Shown: piece by piece, positions 49,442 to 56,990 of the stretch
Layout of the letters: each line of letters starts with the position of its first letter
How positions within the stretch are numbered: position 1 is the first letter of the stretch
DNA from: Paracoccaceae bacterium
Lineage (GTDB): Bacteria > Pseudomonadota > Alphaproteobacteria > Rhodobacterales > Rhodobacteraceae
Direction: 5' to 3'
Assembly: GCA_014762635.1 (NCBI GenBank)
Contig: JABURR010000046.1
Location: 1-64,000, forward strand
Length of the DNA stretch: 64,000 nucleotides
Translations under genes and position numbers: made by a program
Notes under the pieces: model-generated
The model's database searches: none
Told to the model about the DNA's origin: nothing
Seen by the model: only the letters and a program-made list of their open reading frames with translations

Positions 49442-50951
49442 GGGTTTCCTCGTATCTCTCTCGCAGGGCGCGGCGCAGGATCTTGCCGTTCGCCCCCTTG
49501 GGCAGCGCCTCCACGCGCCGGAACAGGCGGGGGCACTTGTAGCGGGCTAGGAGATCCGCTGCGAATTGCGCCAGTTCTGCCTCATCTAGGTCCCGTTCGG
49601 CCACATAAAAGGCCGCGATCACGGAAGCGTCAGATTTGACGGCGATTTCCACGGCGGCGGCCTCGATGATCTCTGGGTGGGTGTTGAGCGCGCCCTCCAC
49701 CTCGATCGGCGAGACGCGGAACCCGCCCGCGTTCATCATGTCGTCGGCACGCCCGAGGTAGCTGAGCGCGCCATCCTCGGCCATCAAGAACATGTCGCCG
49801 GTCAGGAACCACTCACCACGGAACTTCGCCTCGGTCTCGGCTTCCGCGCCGAAATACCCCAGCATCAGACCCGGATCGCGCCGCGAGACACCCAGAATTC
49901 CGGGCTCACCGAAACCCGCCACGTCGTCCTCCGTCAAGATTGCCACGCGCCGGCCCCGCTGCGGAAAGCCAGATGCGCCCTCAGGTGGCTCGCGGGTGGG
50001 CGCACCTGAGACGAAGGTCGAGCACTCGGTCATGCCATAGGCCTCATAGACCGGGGTTCCGGTGGCCTCGTGCCACGCCGCGCGGGTGGTCTCGGGCAGC
50101 TTTTCCCCCGCAGATAGCCCATGCCGCAGCTTGGGTAGCGGCGGAACCTGCGTGCGCAGCATTTGCCGGTAGACGCCCGGCGCCGCGGCAAAAATCGTGG
50201 CGTCATAGCGTTTCAGCAGCAGCGGAAGCTGATCCGGCGTGACCCGCGCCTCTGGGATCAGCGCCGTCGCACCAACAGTCCATGGATCCATCAACCCGGT
50301 GCCAAGCGTATAGGACCAGTTGAACGCGCCCGCGTGCAGGACCCGGTCGGTGTCCGTCAGCCCGTACCAATCGTCCCACATCATCCGCCGCGCCCAGATC
50401 GCGCGATGGGCGTGGACCACGGCACGCGGAATGCCAGAGGTGCCCGAGGTGAAGAGCATGTAGGCCGGGCGGTCCGGATCGCCCATTGCATAGGGCGCAG
50501 GCGGCAGGTCCCGCATCTTTTCCAGCGCCTGCTGGGTCAGGACCGGCACATCGCCTTGGGGGAGCGCAATACCATCGCCCGCGATCACCAGCCGCGGAGA
50601 GATCATCTCCACGATCTTCGTCACCTCCGGCACGGTCAGTTGGGCCGATGTCGGCACCGGGATCAGCCCCGCGGTGATCGCGCCCAGGTAGGCCACCGGG
50701 AAATCAACGGTGTTCCCGAGGCGCAGAAGAACGCGGTCGCCGGGTTCCAACCCGGCGGCCAGCAACCCGGTCGCGGTGCCCCGCACGGCGGCTTCAAGCC
50801 GCGCATAGCTCCAGCGTTCGGCGCCGCCCGGTCGGATTACCGCGAGCGCGATCTTGTCGCCAAGCTCTTCGGCGCGGCCCAGAACATAGGCCGCGAGGTT
50901 GAACGGCGCGATGCAGGATGGCGGCGCGCCCTCGTCGAAAATCGCTGTCAT
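49428..50951 (-). CDS. AMP-dependent acyl/aryl-CoA synthetase
   Basis: ANL superfamily ligase of 507 residues that adenylates a carboxylic acid and transfers it to CoA. The P-loop-like LFTSGTSGIPRAV is near residue 170, YGMTE near 300, GEWFLTGD near 390 and the catalytic lysine in LPKGANGKILRR near 490. The sequence style (benzoate-CoA ligase-like) suggests an aromatic or short acyl acid, but the pocket cannot be assigned by eye. It is the first gene of the minus-strand cluster and diverges from the XRE-cupin regulator 45 bp away. Confidence 0.88.
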   Translation of the reverse strand: MTAIFDEGAPPSCIAPFNLAAYVLGRAEELGDKIALAVIRPGGAERWSYARLEAAVRGTATGLLAAGLEPGDRVLLRLGNTVDFPVAYLGAITAGLIPVPTSAQLTVPEVTKIVEMISPRLVIAGDGIALPQGDVPVLTQQALEKMRDLPPAPYAMGDPDRPAYMLFTSGTSGIPRAVVHAHRAIWARRMMWDDWYGLTDTDRVLHAGAFNWSYTLGTGLMDPWTVGATALIPEARVTPDQLPLLLKRYDATIFAAAPGVYRQMLRTQVPPLPKLRHGLSAGEKLPETTRAAWHEATGTPVYEAYGMTECSTFVSGAPTREPPEGASGFPQRGRRVAILTEDDVAGFGEPGILGVSRRDPGLMLGYFGAEAETEAKFRGEWFLTGDMFLMAEDGALSYLGRADDMMNAGGFRVSPIEVEGALNTHPEIIEAAAVEIAVKSDASVIAAFYVAERDLDEAELAQFAADLLARYKCPRLFRRVEALPKGANGKILRRALRERYEETHGQA

Positions 50952-50996
50952 GGCAGGGTGCTACGCCCCGTGCGGGACAGTTGCAAGAGGGCCCGG

Positions 50997-51638
50997 ATGA
51001 CCCTAATAGAGCGCATGGTCGAGAAATCCGAACCCAGCCTCATCCGCCTCGCCCGCGAGGGGGTGGAGATGTCCGATCCGCAGCCGCTGGATCTGGGCGA
51101 ACGGGTGCGCGAACTGCGCAAGGCGCGGAACTGGACGCTGGAACAGGCCGCGCGGCAGGCGGGGTTGGCGCGTTCCACCCTCTCGAAGATCGAGAACGGG
51201 CAAATGTCGCCTACCTATGAGGCGCTGAAGAAACTGGCCGTGGGGCTCGAGATTTCGGTGCCGCAGCTTTTCACCCCACCGCAGAAGGCACAGGTCTCGG
51301 GCCGGATGGTGGTCACCAAGTCCGGCAAGGGCGAGGCCCATCCCACCGCCACCTACGAGCATGAACTGCTGGCTGGTGGTCTGACCAAGAAGAAGATGCT
51401 GCCCTACCGCGCCCGCGTCCGCGCCCGGAGCTTCGAGGAATTCGACGGCTGGGTGCGCCACGACGGCGAGGAATTTCTCTTTGTCCTGACCGGGATCGTG
51501 AAGCTCATCACCGAGTTCTACGAACCCGTGGAGATGCGTCGAGGCGACAGTGCCTATTACGACGCATCCATGGGTCACAACGTGATCTCGGTCTCGGACG
51601 AGGACGCGACGATCCTCTGGGTTACATCGCTGGACTGA
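50997..51638 (+). CDS. XRE-cupin transcriptional regulator
   Basis: 213 residues: an N-terminal helix-turn-helix (residues ~32-86, with LEQAARQAGLARSTLSKIENG cited by core RSTLSKIENGQMSPTYEAL) and a C-terminal cupin (~135-205; EEFLFVLTG and DSAYYDASMGHNVIS). Such regulators sense small ligands through the cupin. ATG 50997 follows AGAGGG; ATG 51015 is the alternative. It diverges from the AMP-ligase cluster, its probable target, and its 3' end overlaps the converging ornithine cyclodeaminase gene by 17 bp. Confidence 0.88.
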   Translation: MTLIERMVEKSEPSLIRLAREGVEMSDPQPLDLGERVRELRKARNWTLEQAARQAGLARSTLSKIENGQMSPTYEALKKLAVGLEISVPQLFTPPQKAQVSGRMVVTKSGKGEAHPTATYEHELLAGGLTKKKMLPYRARVRARSFEEFDGWVRHDGEEFLFVLTGIVKLITEFYEPVEMRRGDSAYYDASMGHNVISVSDEDATILWVTSLD

Positions 51639-52686
51639 GCACTGGCTGCGCCCGGTCGAGCATCCCAAACAGATCGCGCGGATCGTCCGGATCGGCCAGC
51701 ATGTCCAGCCGCTCGAAATAGGGCGTCCCGGTCAGGCGTTCGCGGACATAGCGCAGGGCCGAGAAATCCTCGATCGCGAAACCGACACTGTCGAAAAGCG
51801 TGATGTCACGCTCCGACCGGCGGCCCGGGGTCTGGCCCGCCATCACCTGCCAGAGCTCGGTCACCGGGTGGTCAGCGTCAAGCTGCTGGATCTCGCCCTC
51901 GATCCGGGTTTGAGGCGGGAATTCCACGAAGATCGAGGACCGCATCAGGATATCGCGATGCAGTTCGGTCTTCCCGGGGCAGTCGCCGCCCACAGCGTTG
52001 ATGTGGATCCCCGGACCGACGAGGTTGTCGGTCAGGATCGTGGCATACTGCTTGTCGGCGGTGCAGGTGGTGACGATATCGGCGCCCTCGACAGCCTCTT
52101 CGGCGCTGGTGCAGGCGGTCAGTTCCAGCCCGCGCCCCGTGAGGTTGCGCATCGCCTTGGCGGTGGCTGCCGGGTCGATGTCATAAAGGCGCACCTTGTC
52201 CGCCCCCACCAGCGCCCGCATGGCAATCGCCTGAAACTCGCATTGCGCGCCATTGCCGATGATCGCGTGGGTGCGCGCCCCCTTGGGTGCCAGATGCTTG
52301 GCCGCAAGCGCCGACATGGCCGCGGTGCGCAGCGCGGTGAGCAACGTCATCTCGGTCAGCAGCAGCGGATAGCCATTGTTCACATCCGCCAGAAGGCCAA
52401 ATGCGGTCACGGTTTGCAGGCCTTCCTTCATGTTCTTCGGGTGGCCGTTGACGTATTTGAACCCGTAAAGCTCCCCGTCCGAAGTCGGCATCAGTTCGAT
52501 CACCCCGTCGTGCGAATGCGAGGCGACGCGGGGGCATTTGTCGAAGCTTTCCCAGCGCTTGAAATCGGCCTCGATCTCTTGGGCGATGCCTTTCAGCATG
52601 GTCTCGATGCCGATCGCGTGGACCAGCCGCATCATGTTCTCGACGCTGACGAAGGGGACATAGGCTTTGTTGGAGGGGGCGATCAT
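51622..52686 (-). CDS. ornithine cyclodeaminase
   Basis: NAD-dependent conversion of ornithine to proline with release of ammonia; 354 residues. The mu-crystallin/OCD fold is shown by LTALRTAAMSALAAKHLAPK, the nucleotide-binding AIIGNGAQCEFQA and NAVGGDCPGKTEL (with the catalytic aspartate). It lies 9 bp after arginase on the same strand and completes arginine to proline conversion. The end overlaps the XRE-cupin gene on the other strand. Confidence 0.92.
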   Translation of the reverse strand: MIAPSNKAYVPFVSVENMMRLVHAIGIETMLKGIAQEIEADFKRWESFDKCPRVASHSHDGVIELMPTSDGELYGFKYVNGHPKNMKEGLQTVTAFGLLADVNNGYPLLLTEMTLLTALRTAAMSALAAKHLAPKGARTHAIIGNGAQCEFQAIAMRALVGADKVRLYDIDPAATAKAMRNLTGRGLELTACTSAEEAVEGADIVTTCTADKQYATILTDNLVGPGIHINAVGGDCPGKTELHRDILMRSSIFVEFPPQTRIEGEIQQLDADHPVTELWQVMAGQTPGRRSERDITLFDSVGFAIEDFSALRYVRERLTGTPYFERLDMLADPDDPRDLFGMLDRAQPVLSPAM

Positions 52687-52695
52687 GATGGCACC

Positions 52696-53625
52696 TCAGG
52701 CGTATGATTTGGTGGGGCGGTCGAAGACGCGGCGGCCAAGGGCCGAGGCAGCAAGATCGACCATGAGCGAGGCGGTGCGCCCGCGCTCGTCGAGGAAGGG
52801 GTTGAGTTCGACCAGGTCGAGGGAACTCATCAGCCCGGAATCGTGGACCATTTCCATCACCAGATGCGCCTCGCGCGCGGTGGCGCCGCCGGGCACGGTG
52901 GTGCCCACGGCAGGGGCCAGCGAAGGGTCGAGGAAATCCACGTCGAGCGATACGTGTAGCAGCCCGTTGGCCGCCCGGACCCGCTCCAGGAAAGCGCGCA
53001 GCGGCTTGACCACGCCGTGTTCGTCCAGCGTGCGCATGTCGACTGCTTCCATGTTGCGCATCATCAGGGCCGAAGCCTCGGGCGCATCGACCGAGCGCAG
53101 GCCGAAGAGACAGACGTTTTCCTCGGGCACCGGGGCGGCCAGGGCCGGGAAAGCGCCGAAGCCCTCGCGCCCCGTGACGTAGCCCACGGGCGTGCCGTGC
53201 AGGTGGCCGGAATCCGTGGTTTCAGGGGTATGGAAATCGGAATGCGCGTCCAGCCACAGCAGGAACAGCGGCCGCCCGACCTTCTTGGCATGGGCTGCCA
53301 CGCCCGAGACCGAGCCGAGCGATAGCGCGTGATCGCCACCCAGAAAGATCGGCAACCCGTCAGCCATCGCCACCTCGGCCTCAGCCGCCAGCGCGGTGGT
53401 CCAGGCGACGGTCTCACCCAGGGCATGGATCACCGGGTTGGTGTCGTTTTCCTGGGGCAGGGGGCCGGGGGTCACGTTGCCACGGTCCAGAACCTCGTGG
53501 CCCAGGGCGCGCAGGGTTTCGGCGATCCCGGCGGTGCGATAGGCGTCGGGGCCCATCAGGCAGCCCTTGCGGCGCTTGCCGCTGTCGACGGGGGCTCCAA
53601 TCAGAATGCAGGTCTTGTCGGTCAT
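52696..53625 (-). CDS. rocF: arginase
   Basis: Binuclear-manganese hydrolase of arginine to ornithine and urea; 309 residues. The metal motifs are GGDHALSLG, LDAHSDFHT (D-A-H-x-D) and SLDVDFLDPS. The GAPVDSGKRRKGCLMGP start and the ELNPFLDERGRTA end follow arginase rather than agmatinase. Its gene diverges from an Lrp-type regulator, and ornithine cyclodeaminase follows, giving a catabolic unit. Confidence 0.93.
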   Translation of the reverse strand: MTDKTCILIGAPVDSGKRRKGCLMGPDAYRTAGIAETLRALGHEVLDRGNVTPGPLPQENDTNPVIHALGETVAWTTALAAEAEVAMADGLPIFLGGDHALSLGSVSGVAAHAKKVGRPLFLLWLDAHSDFHTPETTDSGHLHGTPVGYVTGREGFGAFPALAAPVPEENVCLFGLRSVDAPEASALMMRNMEAVDMRTLDEHGVVKPLRAFLERVRAANGLLHVSLDVDFLDPSLAPAVGTTVPGGATAREAHLVMEMVHDSGLMSSLDLVELNPFLDERGRTASLMVDLAASALGRRVFDRPTKSYA

Positions 53626-53737
53626 GTGTTGAATTCCTCTGTTCAGGCGGAGGATTCGCGCAAATCGGGGAAATACGAATTGCCAATGTGATCATTTCGG
53701 AAGACTATAGATCAATATGAACATCAGGACTTCCAAA

Positions 53738-54178
53738 ATGGACGATACAGATCGCGAATTGCTTGCTGCCCTGCGTCGGGATGCGCGGGCATCGCTGTCA
53801 GAACTGTCGGGCGCGTTGGGGATCTCACGCGCCACGGTGCGCGCGCGCATCGCGCGGATGCAGGAGCGGGGGGACATCCTCGGCTTCACCGTGCGGCTGA
53901 AGGAAGACCTGTCGCAAACTCCGGTGCGCGGGTTGATGATGCTCGAGATCGAGGGCGCAGGGGCCGAACGCATTCGCGGCCGACTGACTGGATGGCCCGA
54001 GGTTCGGGCGGTTCACTCCACCAACGGCAAATGGGACATGATCGTCGAGATCGGCACCGACACGCTTGAGGAATTTGATCGCGTACTCACCGAAATCCGG
54101 CGGCTGGATGGCGTGATCGCCAGCGAGACGAACCTGCTTTTGTCGACCCGTCCCGGCGCGCGGGCGCGGCGCGTCTAG
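53738..54178 (+). CDS. Lrp/AsnC family transcriptional regulator
   Basis: 146 residues: N-terminal helix-turn-helix (DRELLAALRRDARASLSELS region and GISRATVRARIARM) and C-terminal ligand-binding domain (residues ~65-146). ATG 53738 was preferred because AGGA lies upstream; ATG 53717 lacks a ribosome site. It diverges from arginase over ~110 AT-rich bases and is the likely ornithine- or arginine-responsive activator of arginase and ornithine cyclodeaminase, as in other alphaproteobacteria. Confidence 0.9.
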   Translation: MDDTDRELLAALRRDARASLSELSGALGISRATVRARIARMQERGDILGFTVRLKEDLSQTPVRGLMMLEIEGAGAERIRGRLTGWPEVRAVHSTNGKWDMIVEIGTDTLEEFDRVLTEIRRLDGVIASETNLLLSTRPGARARRV

Positions 54179-54636
54179 GCGCGCGCGGCCCTGTACGCCA
54201 TCACCCAGATCGCCGCCAGCGCGAAGGAGAACAGCGCGTTCCAGCTTGCCATGGACAGGGTCAGGAACTCCCACGCGACCTCATCGCAGCGCACCAGCGG
54301 CGCGCTCAGGATCTGCTGCATGAGTTCCTCGGCGGAAAGGCCGCCGATATCGTCCGAGGTGCAGGTGTCCGGTCCCTGCCACAACCCGCGCTCTACGCCG
54401 GTGTGATAGATGCCGATTGCCCCGGTGGTTGCCGCGGCCAGCGCGCCGCCCAAGGTCCAGGGCAGGGTCGGCAGGGCCAGCGCTAGAACCCCGAACCCGA
54501 TGGCGATCCCATGCGGCCAGCGCTGCCAGATACACAGCTTGCAGGGCGCGTAGCCCATCGACTGGAAGATGAACGCCCCCGCCAGAAGCGCCAGGGACCC
54601 GCCAGCAGCGAGCAGGACAAGGTTGCGATGGGTCAA
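54175..54636 (-). CDS. dsbB: disulfide bond formation protein B
   Basis: Inner-membrane quinone reductase that reoxidises DsbA; 153 residues with four membrane segments. The first periplasmic cysteine pair is APCKLCIWQRW and the second pair is in the loop TCTSDD ... PLVRCDEV. The start is TTG 54636 with GAGG five bases upstream; it overlaps the stop of the upstream gene as TTGA. The stop also overlaps that of the converging Lrp gene by 4 bp. Confidence 0.9.
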   Translation of the reverse strand: MTHRNLVLLAAGGSLALLAGAFIFQSMGYAPCKLCIWQRWPHGIAIGFGVLALALPTLPWTLGGALAAATTGAIGIYHTGVERGLWQGPDTCTSDDIGGLSAEELMQQILSAPLVRCDEVAWEFLTLSMASWNALFSFALAAIWVMAYRAARA

Positions 54637-55211
54637 AGATACCTCACAAGGATGAATCCGCCGATCAACAAGGCCATGAACAGGGTAAACACAAGGCCGA
54701 GCCGGTGCTCGATGAAGTCCCGGATCGGCGCGCCGAAGCGCCAGAGCAGGGCGGCGACGATGAAGAACCGCAAGCCCCGCGCGATCACCGAGGCGACCAT
54801 GAAGACCGCCAGGTTCAGATGCGTGGCGCCAGACAGGATCGTGATGACCTTGTACGGGAACGGCGTCACCCCGGCAATAAGAACGGCCCAGGCGCCCCAT
54901 TCATTGTAGCGCGCGCTGAAGTCATCGAAATAGGCATCCTTGCCGTAGAACTCCAGCACAGGGCGGCCAACACTCTCGAACAGGCCGTAGCCGATCCAGT
55001 AGCCCAGAAGGCCACCAAGAACCGACGCGACCAACGCTACCGTGGCGATCAGCCAGGCGCGCGAGGGCCGGGCGATGATCATCGGGATCATCAGCACATC
55101 CGGCGGGATCGGGAAAACCGAGCTTTCCACGAACGATACGACCGCCAGCGCCCAAAGCGCATGGCGGTGCCCCGCGAGCGAGATCGTCCAGTCATAGAGT
55201 GCGCGTATCAT
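54633..55211 (-). CDS. YqaA/DedA-like membrane protein (VTT domain)
   Basis: 192 residues with about five hydrophobic segments. VVSFVESSVFPIPPDVLMIPM near the start and GVTPFPYKVITILSGA (membrane-reentrant proline motif) are typical of the YqaA branch of the DedA/VTT superfamily of putative lipid-scramblase-like proteins. ATG 55211 follows GAGG. It is cotranscribed with dsbB. Exact function is unknown. Confidence 0.85.
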   Translation of the reverse strand: MIRALYDWTISLAGHRHALWALAVVSFVESSVFPIPPDVLMIPMIIARPSRAWLIATVALVASVLGGLLGYWIGYGLFESVGRPVLEFYGKDAYFDDFSARYNEWGAWAVLIAGVTPFPYKVITILSGATHLNLAVFMVASVIARGLRFFIVAALLWRFGAPIRDFIEHRLGLVFTLFMALLIGGFILVRYL

Positions 55212-55376
55212 TGGCCTGCCTCGAAATCGCGTCTGTTTGGCCATGGCGGCGCGTGGGCGTCAACCGGAATTCTCGTTGGAGAGGGGAATTTCGCAGAGCG
55301 TCGCCCTCGTACCCATGCGAGCCGGAAATTCCCACTGGACGCACCCGTAAGGCGACGATACATGAAATGTCAGGTT

Positions 55377-55460
55377 GCCCGAGTGGCGGAATGGTAGACG
55401 CAGGGGATTCAAAATCCCCCGCCGCAAGGCATGCCGGTTCGAGTCCGGCCTCGGGTACCA
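55377..55460 (+). tRNA. tRNA-Leu(CAA)
   Basis: Complete cloverleaf: acceptor GCCCGAG (55377-55383) with CTCGGGT, anticodon loop TTCAAAA in a GGGGA/TCCCC stem giving CAA (reads UUG), a long variable arm CGCCGCAAGGCA, T arm CCGGTTCGAGTCCGG, and encoded CCA at 55458-55460. Confidence 0.97.
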
Positions 55461-55508
55461 ACTTTCCATAAGAATTGCCCTGGCGGCACAACCCATAGGG
55501 GCGGGCCT

Positions 55509-55538
55509 GGAAAAATGTCATAATTGTGCCATTTTTCC
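55509..55538. repeat. 9-bp inverted repeat in AT-rich DNA after tRNA-Leu
   Basis: GGAAAAATG (55509-55517) and CATTTTTCC (55530-55538) with a 12-base spacer. It lies in the 200-bp gap between tRNA-Leu and the Hint gene, which is clearly AT-richer than the surroundings. It may terminate the tRNA transcript or be a regulator site. Confidence 0.5.
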
Positions 55539-55660
55539 CTAGGGTTTGTTTCTGGCCCGACCTATTCTGCACACAATCGGCAGGGATCATCCCGAAAGGT
55601 GGAATTCATAAATCTGCCCGAGTAACGATATGAATTTTTCAACACTGGTGTGAGTGCGCG

Positions 55661-56389
55661 ATGCAAGAAACGCGTGGCAGGGAATTTCCGGATACTTCCG
55701 AAATCGAACATCGATCGGGGATGGCTGGTCATCCCAGCCTGATCTTTTCGTCCGAGCTGGATCGGTCCAAGGCGAACCTTGGAAACCATGCTCCGGGATG
55801 TCCGGCGCTTCCCCCGGCAGCGGCCTTTGCCGAGGGAACGCTGATCGAAACAGGCTCGGGTCTGGCTCCGGTCGAGACATTGGAGCCCGGCGGCTGCGTC
55901 GTGACGCGTGGCCAGGGGCTGATGCGGGTCGTCTGGGTCGGCATGTCGATCATCGAGGCCCCCGATTCCGAGGATCGTCCGGTCATGATACGGCCCGGAG
56001 CATTGGGGGCCGGAATGCCCGGTCGCGGACTCGTGGTTGCGCCGGATCATCGCGTGTTGCTCAGTCGGGATCGCGCAGCGCGGCTCTTTGGCGCCACGGA
56101 TATGCTGGTTGCCGCCCGCGACCTGAAAGGGATGCCCGGGGTTGTAACCTGTGCCTCCCGCCGGTTGGCCCTGGTGCATGTTCTCCTTGAACGGCACGAT
56201 CTGATCCGGGCCGAGGGCGTCTGGGCCGAAACCTTCGAGCCGACGGAATCAGCGCTTGCGGCCTTGTCGCCCTGCCTGCGGGATTGCCTTTTGTCGACGG
56301 CACCGCGTCTGCGGTTCGCCTCGACGCGCGCAGCCTTTGCGAATGTCCGTCCGGTGCTTGACGCGCGGGAACTCGCGCAGGTCTTCTGA
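55661..56389 (+). CDS. Hint (hedgehog/intein) domain protein lacking the usual cysteine
   Basis: 242 residues. The Hint-type pattern is clear: A55-F-A-E-G-T, then PVETLEPGGCVVTRGQG, the internal VGMS, RPGALGAGMPGRGL and VAPDHRVLLSRD (block B-like, His130). Members normally have C-F-x-x-G-T at the first position; here the nucleophile cysteine is alanine, so self-cleavage is not expected. There is no signal peptide and the first ~45 residues are low in similarity to anything recognised. The ribosome site is weak. Such proteins are frequent in Rhodobacterales and of unknown role. Confidence 0.8.
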   Translation: MQETRGREFPDTSEIEHRSGMAGHPSLIFSSELDRSKANLGNHAPGCPALPPAAAFAEGTLIETGSGLAPVETLEPGGCVVTRGQGLMRVVWVGMSIIEAPDSEDRPVMIRPGALGAGMPGRGLVVAPDHRVLLSRDRAARLFGATDMLVAARDLKGMPGVVTCASRRLALVHVLLERHDLIRAEGVWAETFEPTESALAALSPCLRDCLLSTAPRLRFASTRAAFANVRPVLDARELAQVF

Positions 56390-56986
56390 CTATTCGCTTT
56401 GCTTCCCGCGCCACGCGCCCCATGCCTCGGGCGTATCGAGATCTGTCAGCGCGTGACAGTCGGGCAGGGGGACCGTTTCGGCGCCCTCGGACTTGACCAG
56501 CGCACGGGCGCCTTCGTCCCCCGATACCTCTTGAAGGCCCGGAAAAAGCCGCTTGGGAAAGATCACCGGGTGGCCGGGTTTGCCGTCGTTTGACGCCCCA
56601 CGGGTAATCCGGTCGGCCCCGGCTGCAGTGAATGCCCGCAGCACATCCTGAAGGTCTTCTGTGGTCAGTTCCGGCATGTCGGCGGGCAGGATCATCGCTC
56701 CGTCCACTTCAACACCCATGGCTGCAACTCCGCGACGGATCGAGGCGGACATGCCTTCATCGGCGTCGGGAACGTCCACGATCCGAACCGCGCAGCCTCC
56801 AAGCACCTCACGCCGCGCGTCGGCGTCGGGTCGTAGTGTTACGAGGACATCGGACCCGGTGGCCAGCGCGATCTCCGCCTGACGGCGGAGGAGGGGCCTC
56901 TCATCCACCTGCTCCAACAGCTTATCGCGCCCGCGCATTCGCGAGGAAAGGCCCGCCGCCGGGATCAGGATCGCGACGCGGGCCAT
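56390..56986 (-). CDS. MocA/MobA-like nucleotidyltransferase
   Basis: 198 residues with the nucleotide-binding loop LIPAAGLSSRMRGRDKLLEQV (core AAGLSSRMRGRDK, residues 10-22) and the metal-binding LPADMPEL. DGKPGHPVIFP is shared by molybdenum-cofactor cytidylyltransferases that supply xanthine-dehydrogenase-type enzymes. No XdhC-like or molybdoenzyme gene is adjacent. It starts 5 bp after the livM2 stop and may be transcribed with the liv operon. It abuts the Hint gene end to end. Confidence 0.83.
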   Translation of the reverse strand: MARVAILIPAAGLSSRMRGRDKLLEQVDERPLLRRQAEIALATGSDVLVTLRPDADARREVLGGCAVRIVDVPDADEGMSASIRRGVAAMGVEVDGAMILPADMPELTTEDLQDVLRAFTAAGADRITRGASNDGKPGHPVIFPKRLFPGLQEVSGDEGARALVKSEGAETVPLPDCHALTDLDTPEAWGAWRGKQSE

Positions 56987-56990
56987 CGCC

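Noticed and set aside
55661-56389. The Hint gene as an intein or intein-bearing gene
   Set aside because: No extein sequences flank it, the protein is a stand-alone Hint-type domain, and the catalytic cysteine is missing.
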